A DNA stretch of 64,000 nucleotides from Oxyruncus cristatus (taxonomy: Eukaryota; Chordata; Aves; Passeriformes; Cotingidae), in NCBI GenBank assembly GCA_013399855.1, contig VXAY01002187.1, forward strand, positions 297,609 to 361,608. The letters run 5' to 3'. Of this stretch, positions 54,801 to 64,000 are shown one piece after another; position 1 is the stretch's first letter; the number at the start of each line of letters is the position of its first letter. The notes under the pieces were generated by a model, which was not told the origin of the DNA, did no database searches, and worked only from the letters and a program-made list of their open reading frames with translations. The position numbers and the translations under genes were made by a program.

Positions 54801-57800
54801 TTTAGATGCTTTACCCCTCTTCTAAAAATGCCTGCAGTGACTTTGGGGAGCTGCTTTTTTAGAGAACAAAAAATTAGTATTTTTTAAAACGGAATTCCTG
54901 CACTTGGCCTTTGAACCACTTAGTCTGATGCAGACAGTGGAATCTGGCACCAAGGATAATCTTCTCCTGATATGGATATGGGAGGAATGGCAATGAGGGA
55001 GGAATGAAGTGATGGCTTAATATTTAACTATTTTGGGACTGATACAAACTACAGTGAAGTACAGAGGAATCTTTTCTAGCTACTCAGGTGGATAAGTCTC
55101 TAACAAACAAAACAAACTTCTCAATAGGACTATGAATTTCTGGTACCATTGGGATCTGGGTGATAATAACCATTAAAAGCATAACTTAAAGCATAATACT
55201 AGATATCGGCAGAGCAAGAACAAAACTGCTTATCTGTATTAAGAGACAGTTCAGCAATTTTCCTTCTTAGCCTGTAGTGGAGCTGGAAAGATTGGAATTA
55301 GGAAACTTATAACAGCTATTAAAAAATTTAAAGATTAAAACTTGGTTCTTTCTGTTCCTCCTTTCAGTGACTGAAAAGTCCTTAGTGCAGTAAATGCAGT
55401 TGTGTGATCCTTGAAGCTGTTGTAAAAAGGGAAATACTAAAAGAAAAGGATGGCCGGTTTGTTATTCCTTGATGTCAGTAGAGTCATAGAGCATTTCATT
55501 TGTCTTCACTGTTCTGGCACCTTTTAAAATGTTTTAAAGTGCCATATTTAAATGCTTAAATATTGTTCCTGTTGATACCCTGGAGTTCAGTCATAAAATC
55601 TAGGAGTCTTAGAAATCACACCCTCAATCAGTTTTCCAGCTAGTTTTATCCCTGGATCTGTTATACAAGCCTTTGTAGACTCCTTGTTTTAGCTGTGTTT
55701 CCCTGAAACTCAGTTGGCAGTCTGCAGCTCCTGAACGGATGGTTATAGAAAAGGAGGCAGTTTACTTTGCAGAAAATCTGGAAAGATATATAGTAAGATG
55801 CTTGACTTCGGTCAAAGTTAATGAGCCTTTTAACTGCCTGAGAAATGCAAGATTGGACTTTAGGGTGGTAGCATCTCTCCCCTTGTATGCAAACGGTGCT
55901 GTAGAGGGTGGGACAGCCCATGAAAGCACTTCCAGAGATAAATCTTACCGCAGAATTTGAGTCTACAGAGTTGTAGGAAACATATCTTGGACGTTGTGTG
56001 TGTCCAGACAAAAGGGTGAAGTGTACCTCTCTATTGCCACTTCTTAGCCCAGCATATATCAAAATCTTCCCTGGAGGAAAAGTGGATTTAATCTTGTTTT
56101 CTCAGTCTGACTGACCTCTGGACTACCCTTACTTTTAGCTGCTTTCTACTGGTTCTGTGTGAGACCTCATTACTTGTGGGGATTTTTTGGAAGTGGGATT
56201 TAACACTTTCAGTCGTAATTATTCAGTCAAAAAATTCCTTGTCCTTTTTTGTTGTTACTTTTAACAACTGAGAAGCTTGATCATGATTATTGTGTGGATA
56301 TGCAAGTGTACTTACAGTGCAAAACCAGTGTTTGCTGTAAGCCAGAGAACTGCATTATTAATAGTAATAACAATTACTAATAACATGAAGTTGCACTCTG
56401 TTTTTCGTTTTGTAACACCAAAAAGGCAGTTATTCTGTTTATTATGAACAGGCTGATACATGTACATGCAATTTCTTATACTCCCAAACTCAGCAATTAG
56501 CAGATAAATAGAAAAAAAAAAAGCGCCCTATTGTTTCCCCAAAGGTTTAAAAAGCTGGAAAGAAATAATTCTTATGCAGTTATTTAATATTTTCCCCCAT
56601 ATTCATGCATCTGTGGAGAACTTAGCTTATGAACTTTGAGAATATGGTTGTGTTGATGTATTGGCTTGCTCAGCTTATAAAATTCTCCAAGAGAAAAAGA
56701 AGCCAAGTTTATATTTAACAAGCTTTATCAAACCATTAAAGTTAAGTGAAAAGCACACTGATATGCTATATAAAGTACACAGAAAGGGCTTGGAAAGCTT
56801 GCAGAAAATAATTGTGCCAAATACTTTCTCCTATGATTGCCACTCAACATACTAGTTGTTGTAGCAAAGAAAGGTGTACACCTGGATCATATTTAGCATC
56901 AAACATCTCTTATGGTAACTTGTTTCAAATTGAATGCACATTCCTCTAATTAGGTCTGAGGACTAAAGTGACTGGTTTAATGCGCTGCAGCACATTCTTC
57001 TAGAAGTTCATAAAAACAGTGTTTGGAAAGGAATTAAGGGAAATTTTTGAAGGAATATTTTTTTTTAGAACTTTAATCATAGGCAAATATATCAGCTTTT
57101 ATTAGGAGAATGCTTGTATGTGTGCACAGATGTAACTCAGGTTTGTATAAAATGGTAGTGCATTAGAAATGGTATTTTAGGAAGCAAACTGTAGTAGTTT
57201 GGAAAATAAATTCATAACATTTCTGGCAGTATTTTCCATGAACAAAGGCTACGATAGACTGGGAAGAGGGTGCACCAGGCAGGCACTTACCTTGAAACTG
57301 TGACCCCTCAGTATCCTCCAAATCTTAAAGCATGGCAGTGGGTTTCCTCAATGCTCTTTGCCACAGTGCTCATTTAGAACCCTATAACTACCTCTCTGTG
57401 AGCCTGAGGCCTGAGCCTTTGGTCCCTAAGAAAAACCATAAGGTTCAGGGGAAGAACAGGAAGATATGGAGGTGCAGTGTGTTGTTCTGTGTTTCCCTAG
57501 ATAAGAAGAGCGTCCCATTGCTGGTAAGCGCGTGGGGGGTCGTGATTGATATCTGTGAAGTTCCTTGAAGTCTGGAGTCATCCTGCAGCTCAGGGAGAGG
57601 GCAGCTTGCTTTTCTGTCTGCTCTCATGGGCTGGCCTCTTTCCATCCCTGTCTTGTGTGGATGGAGCAGATGTAAAGACACTTCAGTGTGTCTGTTCCAG
57701 GCTAGCAGCTACTGTAGCTACTGATGCTGTGCTCAGCAGTTTTGAAGTGAATTGCCAACTTGTTCTTCACAGTATAGAAAATAAACAGTATCTTTTGCCC

Positions 57801-60718
57801 TCAGAGCAGCCTGAGCTGAGGAAAGGGAAGGTGGTAGTTCCTGGGTGTGCAGCACAGATGTGTCCCATGCATGGAGCCTGCTGCATTGCATAGGGAGCAG
57901 CAGCCTGCAGTGTGGTTGTAGTGCGAGGTGAAACTCCACTGTGAGGGCTTGTCTGAGGTAAAGTTTCAGTCAGAGCACTGCCCTGCCAGCGATGACAGTA
58001 AGTGACTGACAGGGTGCTGTTAGTTTAGCAGACTTTGTAACTAGATACTCCAACAATATTTGCTGTCCCAGCTGGCTGGCCGCAGTAAGTCCAAAAAGCG
58101 GAATTACCAGCTTTTAACATTCCTGAGAAAACCCACTGCAGCTGAATTTAGATGGTGCCAGCAGCTGCTGTGTGTGCCACAGTGGCGGTGGCCTGGGTAC
58201 TCACAGACATGTGTCTACTCCATAAGCTACTGCTCAAGGCTGTCCACGAGTGTAACAGTGTAAGAGGGTAATGTGTGCTGAAATGTGTCAGGGCAGCCTG
58301 TGTCACCATCAGCACCTTGGTGCAGGTGTCGCTGCCACTGTAGGATGTGCTCGTTCAACTGTCCCACCTTCGTGTGCGACAGAGTTCCAAGGAAAGACAG
58401 CAGTATACTGCTGGGAGGGATCAAGGGTGAACAGCAGGTTTGGAGCATTCCTGTTTGAATCTTTGCTGCCTGAGGTGATGGCTATTTTTTTTTCTTTATA
58501 TAATTGAATATAGTATTTGTGTGTCAATGTACTGCAGGGCCTAGGTGGTGTGGACTGTGCACATTTGTAAGGTTTCTTTCATGTAAAATCTCAAAGTTTT
58601 TAATAACATAAGCAAAAAATCCCAGGTGAAACAAAACAGCAAAAATACTATTACAAACAAGGTATCTTCAAAAATTAAGTCCTCTACTACTCAAGTCAAC
58701 CTTAAGTCTGAAGCTGTTTTGAGCATTAATATCCTAGACTGCAAATAGACATTATCTAAAATCTACAAAGTATTAAAAAGAACAAGAAAACAACAACAAA
58801 AAAGGAGACCTAAGGATTCAAAAATTTACTATTATGAGGAATTAATCAGTTTCCTACAGACTTCAAGCTTTTTAATTATTTATTTTATTATAAAAAATTT
58901 GAATTCAAGATCTTTAGCCTAGAATAGTCCTTTTAAAATACATTACTGTTTGCTTATTTTGTCCTGATTTCAAAAATCTTTTGCTTTTCTGTCTTCTGAA
59001 TTTGGAGGAACTTGTGCAGCAGTACTAGTACATGTTGTCCTAGGGCAGAAGTTCCTTCTTACCTTTTGATTTGATTTTCTGAAAACAACAGTACTTTATT
59101 TCAGTTGTCTCAATTTTTCTTGTTCTCTCTTGCCTCAGAAGTCTGTGGAGACATTAAGATAGTTATTTTAGCACCGAAAATGGAAAATGTGTCAAGTTTT
59201 TAATAGATAAGGCCCTTACAAATACCTTAGGTGTCAGAGGTGCCCATAACATCTAAGGACATATCTGAAACACAGTACTACTGCTATGAATTATGCACTA
59301 GACCTGCCTATTTTAGAGGAATTTTCCGAGACAGCTCTATTTAGTGCAATCTTTTTAGCTGACAGCTGTCCGTCAGGCAAGAGAACTGCATGTTTTTTCT
59401 GGAGACTTACACAGACTGGCACAGCATCTTCAGAACTATGTGGGAGTCTTTGCAGCCACCTGACTTCGGCAGCCATCATTCCCACAAAGACCTCTTAAAT
59501 TTCAGGTTGTCCTGGATGCTGAATGTCTAATAACCTCTGGGCCTATTAATCACAAATCCATGCAGCTGGGAGAGACTGTGCTGGAAAGCAAAAAGTATAA
59601 TTACAGTTGAATTCCACCTTCAACTAGAGCTCCTCCTTCTAAACTCTCAGTACAATCCTGATAATTGTCTGGGGAGCTTTACTTTGCAAATAGATAGATG
59701 TACCTTCAGCTGTATTTCAAAGGGTAAGTGCCTTTTCCAAGTACTGCTGCCTCCTGTTGAAGTTCTCCTGTAAATGTCTGTGGAAGAGTTGAGCAAGGGC
59801 TTTAATGTGGCTTTATTTTATTGAGGAACCACTATCTCTAAAAATACATTTGGAGAGGAATAGTGTGCTTCAAGGTTAAAGCATTCCCCCCTGGTTAAAA
59901 AGGAGCTTTCATTCAAAGAGCCTTTAGGAGACATGGAATCACCTTTTATGATGCTCAGATAAATGTTATGACATAAATCATAAATCACAGAGGCATAAAG
60001 CTTTTGAGTCTTCATGTCTAATATAATTAAATATATTGAAATCTCCAAGAAAAGCACAATGCCCAGAGCTGCTCTGCCGGTTTTTGTGAAAGATAAGGAA
60101 CTAGGTCACTAACTAACTTTATCTCCTTCATTTTTCTCACAGTTCCACGCCAGCCTGGAGTGAGCAATAATCTGTTTGAAATACTTGAAATTGAAAGAGG
60201 GATTACTGCTGATGAATTTGAAGCAAATGATGACCCAGGTAAAGACCATGTCTCCTATTCCGGGCCTAGGGTTTAGGATTTTTTGATTTCTTGGGGGTTT
60301 ATACATTTTTACATGACTCCTACATGTTAAACCGCTTGTTTAAACTATGTGTTGTAAAAAGAAAAAAAACCCAAACCACTGCCTACGTGAATCTTTATAG
60401 TTTTACTTCCTGACAAATTTAGCACAAAAATAGTATGAACTGTTAATAATAAAAGCGTCCTTTTTGTTGTTTTAGTATTTTTTCAGATTCTTTTTCTGGG
60501 GCTCCTTCTTCTACATTTGATTTTCATATTTACGTGTCAGTGTCAGCCATATGGGAAACTGAAAACCAAAACAATCCAAATCACTTTTTTGTTTGTTACC
60601 TCCTGCTCTGTTCTGCCAGGTGTGCTGGTACACAGCTGTAATTTTGATAATGGACTGTGTGGATGGATCAAGGACAAAGATGATGACTTGCACTGGGAAC
60701 CAGTGAGAGATGGGTCAG
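18775..60718 (+). CDS. NPNT: NPNT (nephronectin), nine internal coding exons, joined view
   Basis: Joined exons: 18775-18846, 34907-34999, 41789-41908, 42751-42870, 47788-47922, 48946-49068, 50936-51313, 60143-60238, 60620-60718. Their lengths (72, 93, 120, 120, 135, 123, 378, 96, 99) sum to 1236 bases, or 412 codons, one frame with no internal stop. The protein is a secreted extracellular-matrix ligand of integrin alpha8-beta1, best known from kidney development. Domain order is a Cys/Trp-rich N-terminal segment, five EGF-like domains, a Pro/Thr-rich linker with RGD, an acidic auxiliary integrin-binding segment, and the start of a MAM domain. I chose NPNT over its paralogue EGFL6 because of QKPRGDVF followed by IPRQ, and because of the [20 protein letters not shown] stretch, which match nephronectin. 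The signal-peptide exon (probably in the 17075-17530 gap) and the rest of the MAM domain (beyond 64000) are missing, so the gene is partial at both ends here. Mammalian NPNT is about 565 residues. Confidence 0.95.
22861..22876. repeat. Short hairpin, gtggga-gtaa-tcccac
   Basis: A perfect 6-base stem with a 4-base loop. Its left arm, gtgggagtaa, is also present 20 bases upstream at 22841-22850, so it is part of a small local duplication. It lies inside the large NPNT intron and no function is evident. Confidence 0.6.
32101..32147 (+). mobile_element. Possible old CR1-like LINE 3' tail
   Basis: The words gttggactagat, gatcccagggatcc and attccatgatgt occur in the order and spacing of the CR1 3' end (TTGGACTAGATGATCT, then a CCTTCCAACC-like part, then ATTCTATGAT), with many differences. 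The match is too short and diverged to be certain. Confidence 0.35.
34907..34999 (+). CDS. NPNT: NPNT exon: EGF-like domain 1
   Basis: Acceptor ttgcag 34901-34906, donor gtaaga at 35000, 93 bases, phase 1 at both ends. It codes for one complete EGF-like domain with six cysteines: [20 protein letters not shown], then a GYTGKTC end. The short spacing and the absence of a D-x-D/N-E start show it is the non-calcium-binding type, as in mammalian nephronectin. Identity to the human segment is very high, the clearest differences being G for R before CKHG and T for A in GYTG. Confidence 0.96.
35000..41788 (+). other. NPNT: NPNT intron (6.8 kb)
   Basis: This is mostly AT-rich sequence with a T-run at about 39140-39162. 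Two open frames of 119 codons (36166-36525 and 39754-40113) have no recognisable motif and are about what chance gives in this length. I see no repeat family or RNA gene. Confidence 0.75.
41789..41908 (+). CDS. NPNT: NPNT exon: calcium-binding EGF domain 2
   Basis: Acceptor catttcag ends at 41788. The exon ends at 41908, before a gtacgg donor, with phase 1 at both ends. The product opens with (D)[15 protein letters not shown]. It contains [12 protein letters not shown], which fits the Asn/Asp hydroxylation consensus C-x-[DN]-x4-[FY]-x-C-x-C of calcium-binding EGF domains, with six cysteines in all. The donor is gtacgg rather than gtaagt or gtgagt, somewhat weak, but splicing there restores an Asn-Ala-Leu junction with the next exon in frame. 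Confidence 0.96.
41909..42750 (+). other. NPNT: NPNT intron (842 bp)
   Basis: Short intron, donor gtacgg to acceptor ttctctag. It is AT-rich with a C-rich patch near 42535-42550. No further feature seen. Confidence 0.85.
42751..42870 (+). CDS. NPNT: NPNT exon: EGF-like domain 3
   Basis: Acceptor ttttctctag ends at 42750, donor gtaggt at 42871, 120 bases, phase 1 at both ends. It reads (N)[19 protein letters not shown], then [15 protein letters not shown] and RTCI. There are six cysteines but no D-x-[DN]-E opening, so this is the non-calcium-binding EGF domain found in the middle of nephronectin. The human counterpart differs by conservative changes, for example DVVKGQIRCQC. Confidence 0.96.
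42871..47787 (+). other. NPNT: NPNT intron (4.9 kb)
   Basis: This is AT-rich apart from a more GC-rich part at about 46000-46950, which may be a decayed repeat I cannot name. A short GT run lies near 44970-44982. The many short open frames have no splice or motif support. No RNA gene seen. Confidence 0.75.
47788..47922 (+). CDS. NPNT: NPNT exon: calcium-binding EGF domain 4
   Basis: Acceptor tttccacag ends at 47787, donor gtaaaa at 47923, 135 bases, phase 1 at both ends. It opens (D)[17 protein letters not shown] and contains [12 protein letters not shown], the hydroxylation and calcium-binding consensus. It ends with the long last loop [13 protein letters not shown] typical of this nephronectin domain. 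The domain has six cysteines. Confidence 0.96.
47923..48945 (+). other. NPNT: NPNT intron (1.0 kb)
   Basis: Intron between the fourth and fifth EGF exons, donor gtaaaa to acceptor gttgcag. Nothing further recognised. Confidence 0.85.
48946..49068 (+). CDS. NPNT: NPNT exon: calcium-binding EGF domain 5
   Basis: Acceptor tctgttgcag ends at 48945, donor gtatgt at 49069, 123 bases, phase 1 at both ends. It reads (D)[17 protein letters not shown], then [12 protein letters not shown] (calcium-binding and hydroxylation consensus) and [12 protein letters not shown]. There are six cysteines. N-G-T in the last loop is a potential N-glycosylation sequon not present in the human sequence I recall (GDGLTC), so glycosylation here is inference. 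Confidence 0.95.
49069..50935 (+). other. NPNT: NPNT intron (1.9 kb)
   Basis: Donor gtatgt to acceptor ttgttacag. I looked for an additional linker exon here and did not recognise one. No repeat or RNA gene seen. Confidence 0.8.
50936..51313 (+). CDS. NPNT: NPNT exon: Pro/Thr-rich linker with RGD
   Basis: Acceptor ttgttacag ends at 50935, donor gtgagt at 51314, 378 bases (126 codons), phase 1 at both ends. The exon is almost entirely Pro, Thr and Arg in its first two thirds: two 16-residue repeats ([16 protein letters not shown] and [16 protein letters not shown]), then two 11-residue repeats ([11 protein letters not shown] and [11 protein letters not shown]). Such Thr/Pro-rich linkers are usually extended and O-glycosylated, which I infer here. 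The 3' end reads [17 protein letters not shown], where R-G-D (51298-51306) is the integrin recognition site. The linker differs strongly from mammals while its end is conserved. A long open frame on the opposite strand is only the complement of this biased sequence. Confidence 0.95.
50953..51114 (+). repeat. NPNT: In-frame coding repeats (48 bp x2, 33 bp x2)
   Basis: Two 48-base units (50953-51000 and 51001-51048) and two 33-base units (51049-51081 and 51082-51114) lie end to end inside the linker exon. All are multiples of three, so unit gain or loss keeps the frame. Each unit opens with Pro-Thr and a further Thr or Ala before Arg. Confidence 0.85.
51298..51306 (+). other. NPNT: RGD integrin-binding motif
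   Basis: The codons cga-gga-gac give Arg-Gly-Asp in the context QKPRGDVF. This is the site that binds alpha8-beta1 and other RGD-dependent integrins in mammalian nephronectin. It ends seven bases before the exon end. Confidence 0.95.
51314..60142 (+). other. NPNT: NPNT intron (8.8 kb)
   Basis: Donor gtgagt to acceptor ttctcacag. The intron contains a polypyrimidine tract at 53174-53253 and more GC-rich parts near 53950-54330 and 57240-58450. None of these gives a recognisable gene or repeat family. Confidence 0.75.
53174..53253 (+). repeat. Polypyrimidine tract
   Basis: About 80 bases that are almost entirely C and T, with few purine interruptions. Open frames of 60 and 126 codons on the opposite strand exist only because the complementary purine tract lacks stop codons. 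Confidence 0.8.
60143..60238 (+). CDS. NPNT: NPNT exon: acidic segment with auxiliary integrin motif
   Basis: Acceptor ttctcacag ends at 60142, donor gtaaag at 60239, 96 bases, phase 1 at both ends. With the last base of the previous exon it reads (I)[19 protein letters not shown], then an acidic [10 protein letters not shown] run. In mammalian nephronectin the sequence LFEIFEIER, C-terminal of RGD, is needed for high-affinity binding to integrin alpha8-beta1. Here it is LFEILEIER (60172-60198). Confidence 0.95.
60239..60619 (+). other. NPNT: NPNT intron (381 bp)
   Basis: Short intron, donor gtaaag to acceptor ttctgccag. Nothing else recognised. Confidence 0.9.
60620..60718 (+). CDS. NPNT: NPNT exon: start of MAM domain
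   Basis: Acceptor ttctgccag ends at 60619, donor gtaagt at 60719, 99 bases, phase 1 at both ends. It reads (G)[18 protein letters not shown], then [14 protein letters not shown]. The C-x-F-D...L-C-x-W pattern is the N-terminal signature of MAM domains, which mediate adhesion and oligomerisation. The remaining MAM exons and the stop are not in the window. The frame stays open past the donor for another 150 bases, but the strong gtaagt and the family's next residues (GQYLTV in human, absent here) favour splicing at 60718. Confidence 0.95.
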
Positions 60719-62722
60719 GTAAGTTATCTGTGTATGATCATAGCCTGCAGTTGCAGAACCACTCAGGCTTGAGGTTGATGATGGTTCCAGCATTAGAACA
60801 AATTACTCAGCTTCTTTTCCCTTTAGTTCCGGGATATATTTCACATCCACACCACTTCTGTGTATAAAAATCAAAATTGAGGATTCCCAGCATGAAATAG
60901 CTATGATAAAAGTGAAAGTTTTCAATTGCTGTTGTCTTCAAATTAGGAATGTCTCTGAAAGAGTAGTAAATGTATTCAGCAAAAATTCATGTTTCTTAAA
61001 AGAATGTGAAAGAACAAAAACGTGAACTAGAGAACAACTTTTATTTATGGTGAAACAAAGCTTATTTTTCAAACTGCCATGTAAACATAATTATTTCTCT
61101 ATCACTAGCAAAATTACAGAAAGTGCAAGAAATAGTCTTTGAGAGGTTAATTGAGAACATTATATTTGGCAACAGAACAGTTTGATTTTATTGACTTCTA
61201 CTCCAAGCTACATCAATCTGTATGTAGAAAAAAATGTTAAATAACTGGAAGGAGAGAAGTTAAATGCTCATATGCAGAGGGTTCTGAAAATGGGATCGTT
61301 TGAGATGGTAAGAAGTGACCTTACCACGAACGTTACAGGGGAGCGTGTACGGCTTGCAGAATAGGAGAGAACTGACATCGGCACTGCTGCTCAGCTGAAG
61401 CAACAATCCTTTCCCTCGCACACCTCTGCTGTCCCTGGAGAAGTGCACATCCACACTGCTGGAGGCTGCATGTATCCTGTCCCCTGTTGATTTTACTGTG
61501 TGGCACCTAGAGGTTGGCTGTCCTTGCCTGCGTACCCTTCCCCCACGGTGCCGGGGATTAGACACACGTCCCTGGCTCCCCGTAATGATGGGATTACTTC
61601 ATATCCCAGAAGAGCAGCCTTTGAAGTGCACAATGCTCACATTATGTGAGGGGATGGCAGACTGAGGAAGGAACCACTCTCTCAGGCGGTAAAATGTTAT
61701 AGGTTAAGATGAGGGAGGGTGAGGGCACTGAGAGCCATTTTCCTTATTCACTGCCTTGTCACGGATGTCTGTCCTTATGCTGCCATTGATGAGACAGTCA
61801 TTTGCCACCACAGCAGGTGACCTGGCACCTTTTCCAGGCTGTTTAGCTTGCCAAGTGGAAGTGCTGTCGTCTTGCTTGTGTGGAGAGGGGGCCTGCCCAG
61901 CAAGTGCTCTAGTATTTTGGGTGCTCATTATGACACTTACAATATCTTGTGAGTGACTCGGAGAGCAGAGCTCCTTCCTCCTGTAGATGAGAAAACACAT
62001 AGCTGTCTCCTGCTTGCAGACTGGCATTTATAAAATGATCACACAGAAGTCATACCTTTTTTTTTAAACAATGGCTTTAAAAGTGCTTTCTTTCTAAGTC
62101 AGTCATTCAAAGCATATTTATTATCTGTACTCAAAAATTGCTGTTAATACATATCGAATTCCAAAACTGTGATTTTTAACTGGCTTTTTTTGTCAAACTT
62201 TTCTCTTGTGTTGCTTTTCAGTAGTCAGGGACAAGCTCAGCTTTTTGTTTCCTGTGTATGTTCTGCTGCTGTTGACATAACCTGTTAAAACTAGTCCCTT
62301 GAAGTCACCCACCCACTCCCTCCTGTGTAGAATACCTTGTTGCAAGGATTTATTTTCACAGCTTGTTCCTGAGTGTTTGCTTTCACCTTTCAAAGTCTGC
62401 TATTTATTGGTTTATCAGAATCTGCATTTTGAAAGGTGCTGGGCTGAAGCCTTATAAGCTTATCTTGCATGCAGAAAATGCTGATTTAAGTGGACCTTTT
62501 CCTGCAGGGGCTTGCCTACAGATAGGTTGGCTTTGTGCTTACCTAAATCTGTTTCCTATTGATTGGATTCAGTCACAGTAACTATCTGAAACCAATGCAG
62601 TTAATGAGTCAAGTCAGTACTTTTATAGTGTTATAGTTGTATCTTCAACAAACAGGTACAATTACTTAAACTCTATTGTGCTTATTTTAGCAGTTTAGCG
62701 ACCTTGATGCGAAAAGAATACT

Positions 62723-62755
62723 AAAAAAAAAAGAAAAAAAAAGAAAAAAAAGAAA
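62723..62755 (+). repeat. A-rich (A8-10 G) low-complexity run
   Basis: Runs of 8-10 A are separated by single G bases three times. It is a simple repeat in an NPNT intron. Confidence 0.9.
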
Positions 62756-63158
62756 TTTGAAAGAATTCCCACCAAAAGGCTTTAACAGATGCTGATCTAG
62801 GGGCCCAGACAGCAGCATAATACTTTGCTTTGTTAAATCTCATTGAGACCAAAATACTTTAAAACCTATGTAGAAGTAGTGAATTGGATACAAGGTTGGC
62901 TTTCCTTTCAAGTGTGTGACAAGCCCTGGTTTAGTTGTCATTAAACGTCACAGGTTTTGAGGGAGATCATTGTGACTTACAAAGAGAAGTTTTTAAAAAG
63001 TACAGCTCAGGTTGAGTAGTAGCAGGGAGACAATTTAAATAGAAATTTTTTTTTATCCTATAATTGAGTGAAGACTATGTATGTCAACACTAATACAAAC
63101 TCCCAATATTTCTACATCATCAGTTTCAAGTAAGGAGCCTAAATGCCATTGTTACCCT

Positions 63159-63216
63159 AAGTTCATTAAAACACTTGGATTTTTTGATTAAGTTCATTAA
63201 ACTTGGATTTTTGATT
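63159..63216 (+). repeat. Imperfect tandem duplication (31 + 27 bp)
   Basis: Two adjacent copies (63159-63189 and 63190-63216) share aagttcattaaa, cttggatttt and ttgatt, and the second copy lacks four bases. It is a local duplication in an intron. Confidence 0.85.
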
Positions 63217-64000
63217 AAAAAAAAAAATCTAAAATCTAATCTCATAAGAAAAGGATTCTTAGGTTGACTATAAGATTTTTTTTTTTAAATTTATTTTTAT
63301 TTTCTAAAAGTGAATCTTCCTCCATTTGGTAATTTCAGATTTTGAAGTTATCATCCACCTTGCAAAAGTTTTAGTGAAAAGTGCAAAGAACAAGTGGAGG
63401 TCTGGGTTTCCTCCGTGGTGTGAAGCCTCATTCAGTGTAGTTGAGTGCTGATGTGAAAAGTGCCTTTTTTTTTTTTTTCTTAGATTTAATGGATGTTGCC
63501 ATACCCGAGATCCTCAGCTTCTCATGTTCCAAGTGTTTTCTGGAAGGCACCTTTACTTCATACATGATCAGAGATAATTCAAAACCCTGTCATTAAGATA
63601 TTTGCTCACTGACAACTTCCTACTGTTGAAATCATTCCAGACCAAGAGTTTAAATTATGGTTAAATAAAAAAGGCTATCCGTGGCTGCAAATGGATATGC
63701 TTTGAGACTTAACCTGTTAACACAGCTCCCAAACAAAAGGAAGGGAGCAGAATCATAGCTCAATTATATGATAGCATTTTTTCTGGCCTTTTCCTTCCTC
63801 TATTCCAGAGCAAAACACTGCAGCTTGAAAGGTGCATAAATTCACATGGTGGCTTTAATGTCACTGTGGGCTTAAAATCACGCAGTCACCAAGGGCTTGT
63901 CAGAAATGAAGGAATGCATGAAATTTTAGTTTTCAAGGGAGGTATTATTTGCCTTGTCAGAAGAAAATTAGATGGGCAACACCTAGCCAGGTACTAATGT

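Larger units (their letters stand above)
60719..64000 (+). other. NPNT: NPNT intron, 5' part (runs off the window)
   Basis: At least 3.3 kb follows the first MAM exon with no sign of the next MAM exon. It holds an A-rich low-complexity run (62723-62755) and a small tandem duplication (63159-63216). Confidence 0.8.

Noticed and set aside
60719..60867. Read-through continuation of the MAM exon
   Set aside because: A strong gtaagt donor sits at 60719, and the continued translation does not resemble MAM domains.
63340..63450. Possible next MAM exon after an aatttcag acceptor-like site
   Set aside because: The translation in the required phase shows no MAM residues and meets stops.
1..64000. CRISPR arrays, tRNA or rRNA genes, bacterial operons
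   Set aside because: No regularly spaced direct repeats with spacers, no cloverleaf with A/B boxes that I could recognise, and the gene structure is plainly eukaryotic.

Overview
The window is vertebrate nuclear DNA, very probably from a bird. Genes are split into short exons separated by long AT-rich introns with GT/AG ends. The interspersed repeats are CR1 LINEs with the avian-type 3' tail. There are no bacterial operons, and there is one CpG island. Two neighbouring plus-strand genes can be named by translating their exons: the terminal exon of GSTCD near the left edge, and most of NPNT (nephronectin) from about 17 kb to past the right edge. GSTCD followed by NPNT on the same strand is also the order at human 4q24.

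Layout. 1-817 is the last part of the final GSTCD intron, and 818-954 is the terminal coding exon (45 codons). The 3' UTR follows, with a polyadenylation signal at 1478-1483. From about 1.5 to 16.9 kb lies an intergenic spacer with two decayed, same-strand CR1 copies (about 9.4-10.5 and 11.5-12.3 kb) and no gene I can support. At 16.9-18.0 kb is a CpG island interrupted by a 456-base run of N. This is the probable NPNT promoter and first exon, and the signal-peptide exon is not visible in the sequence.

Nine NPNT coding exons follow at 18775-18846, 34907-34999, 41789-41908, 42751-42870, 47788-47922, 48946-49068, 50936-51313, 60143-60238 and 60620-60718. All are bounded by AG/GT and all begin and end in phase 1. 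Together they code for about 412 residues: a Cys/Trp-rich N-terminal segment, five EGF-like domains (one exon each; numbers 2, 4 and 5 are calcium-binding type), a Pro/Thr-rich linker ending in the integrin-binding RGD, an acidic segment with the auxiliary integrin-binding motif, and the first part of a MAM domain. The rest of the MAM domain and the stop codon lie beyond 64000.

NPNT encodes a secreted basement-membrane protein that binds integrin alpha8-beta1. GSTCD encodes a protein with a GST C-terminal-like region and a methyltransferase-like region. They are neighbours but not known to act in one pathway. I found no undescribed system. The points most worth a second look are the hidden first exon, the repeat-built linker, a substitution in the auxiliary integrin-binding motif, and several intron stretches that look like conserved non-coding elements but cannot be proven so by eye.
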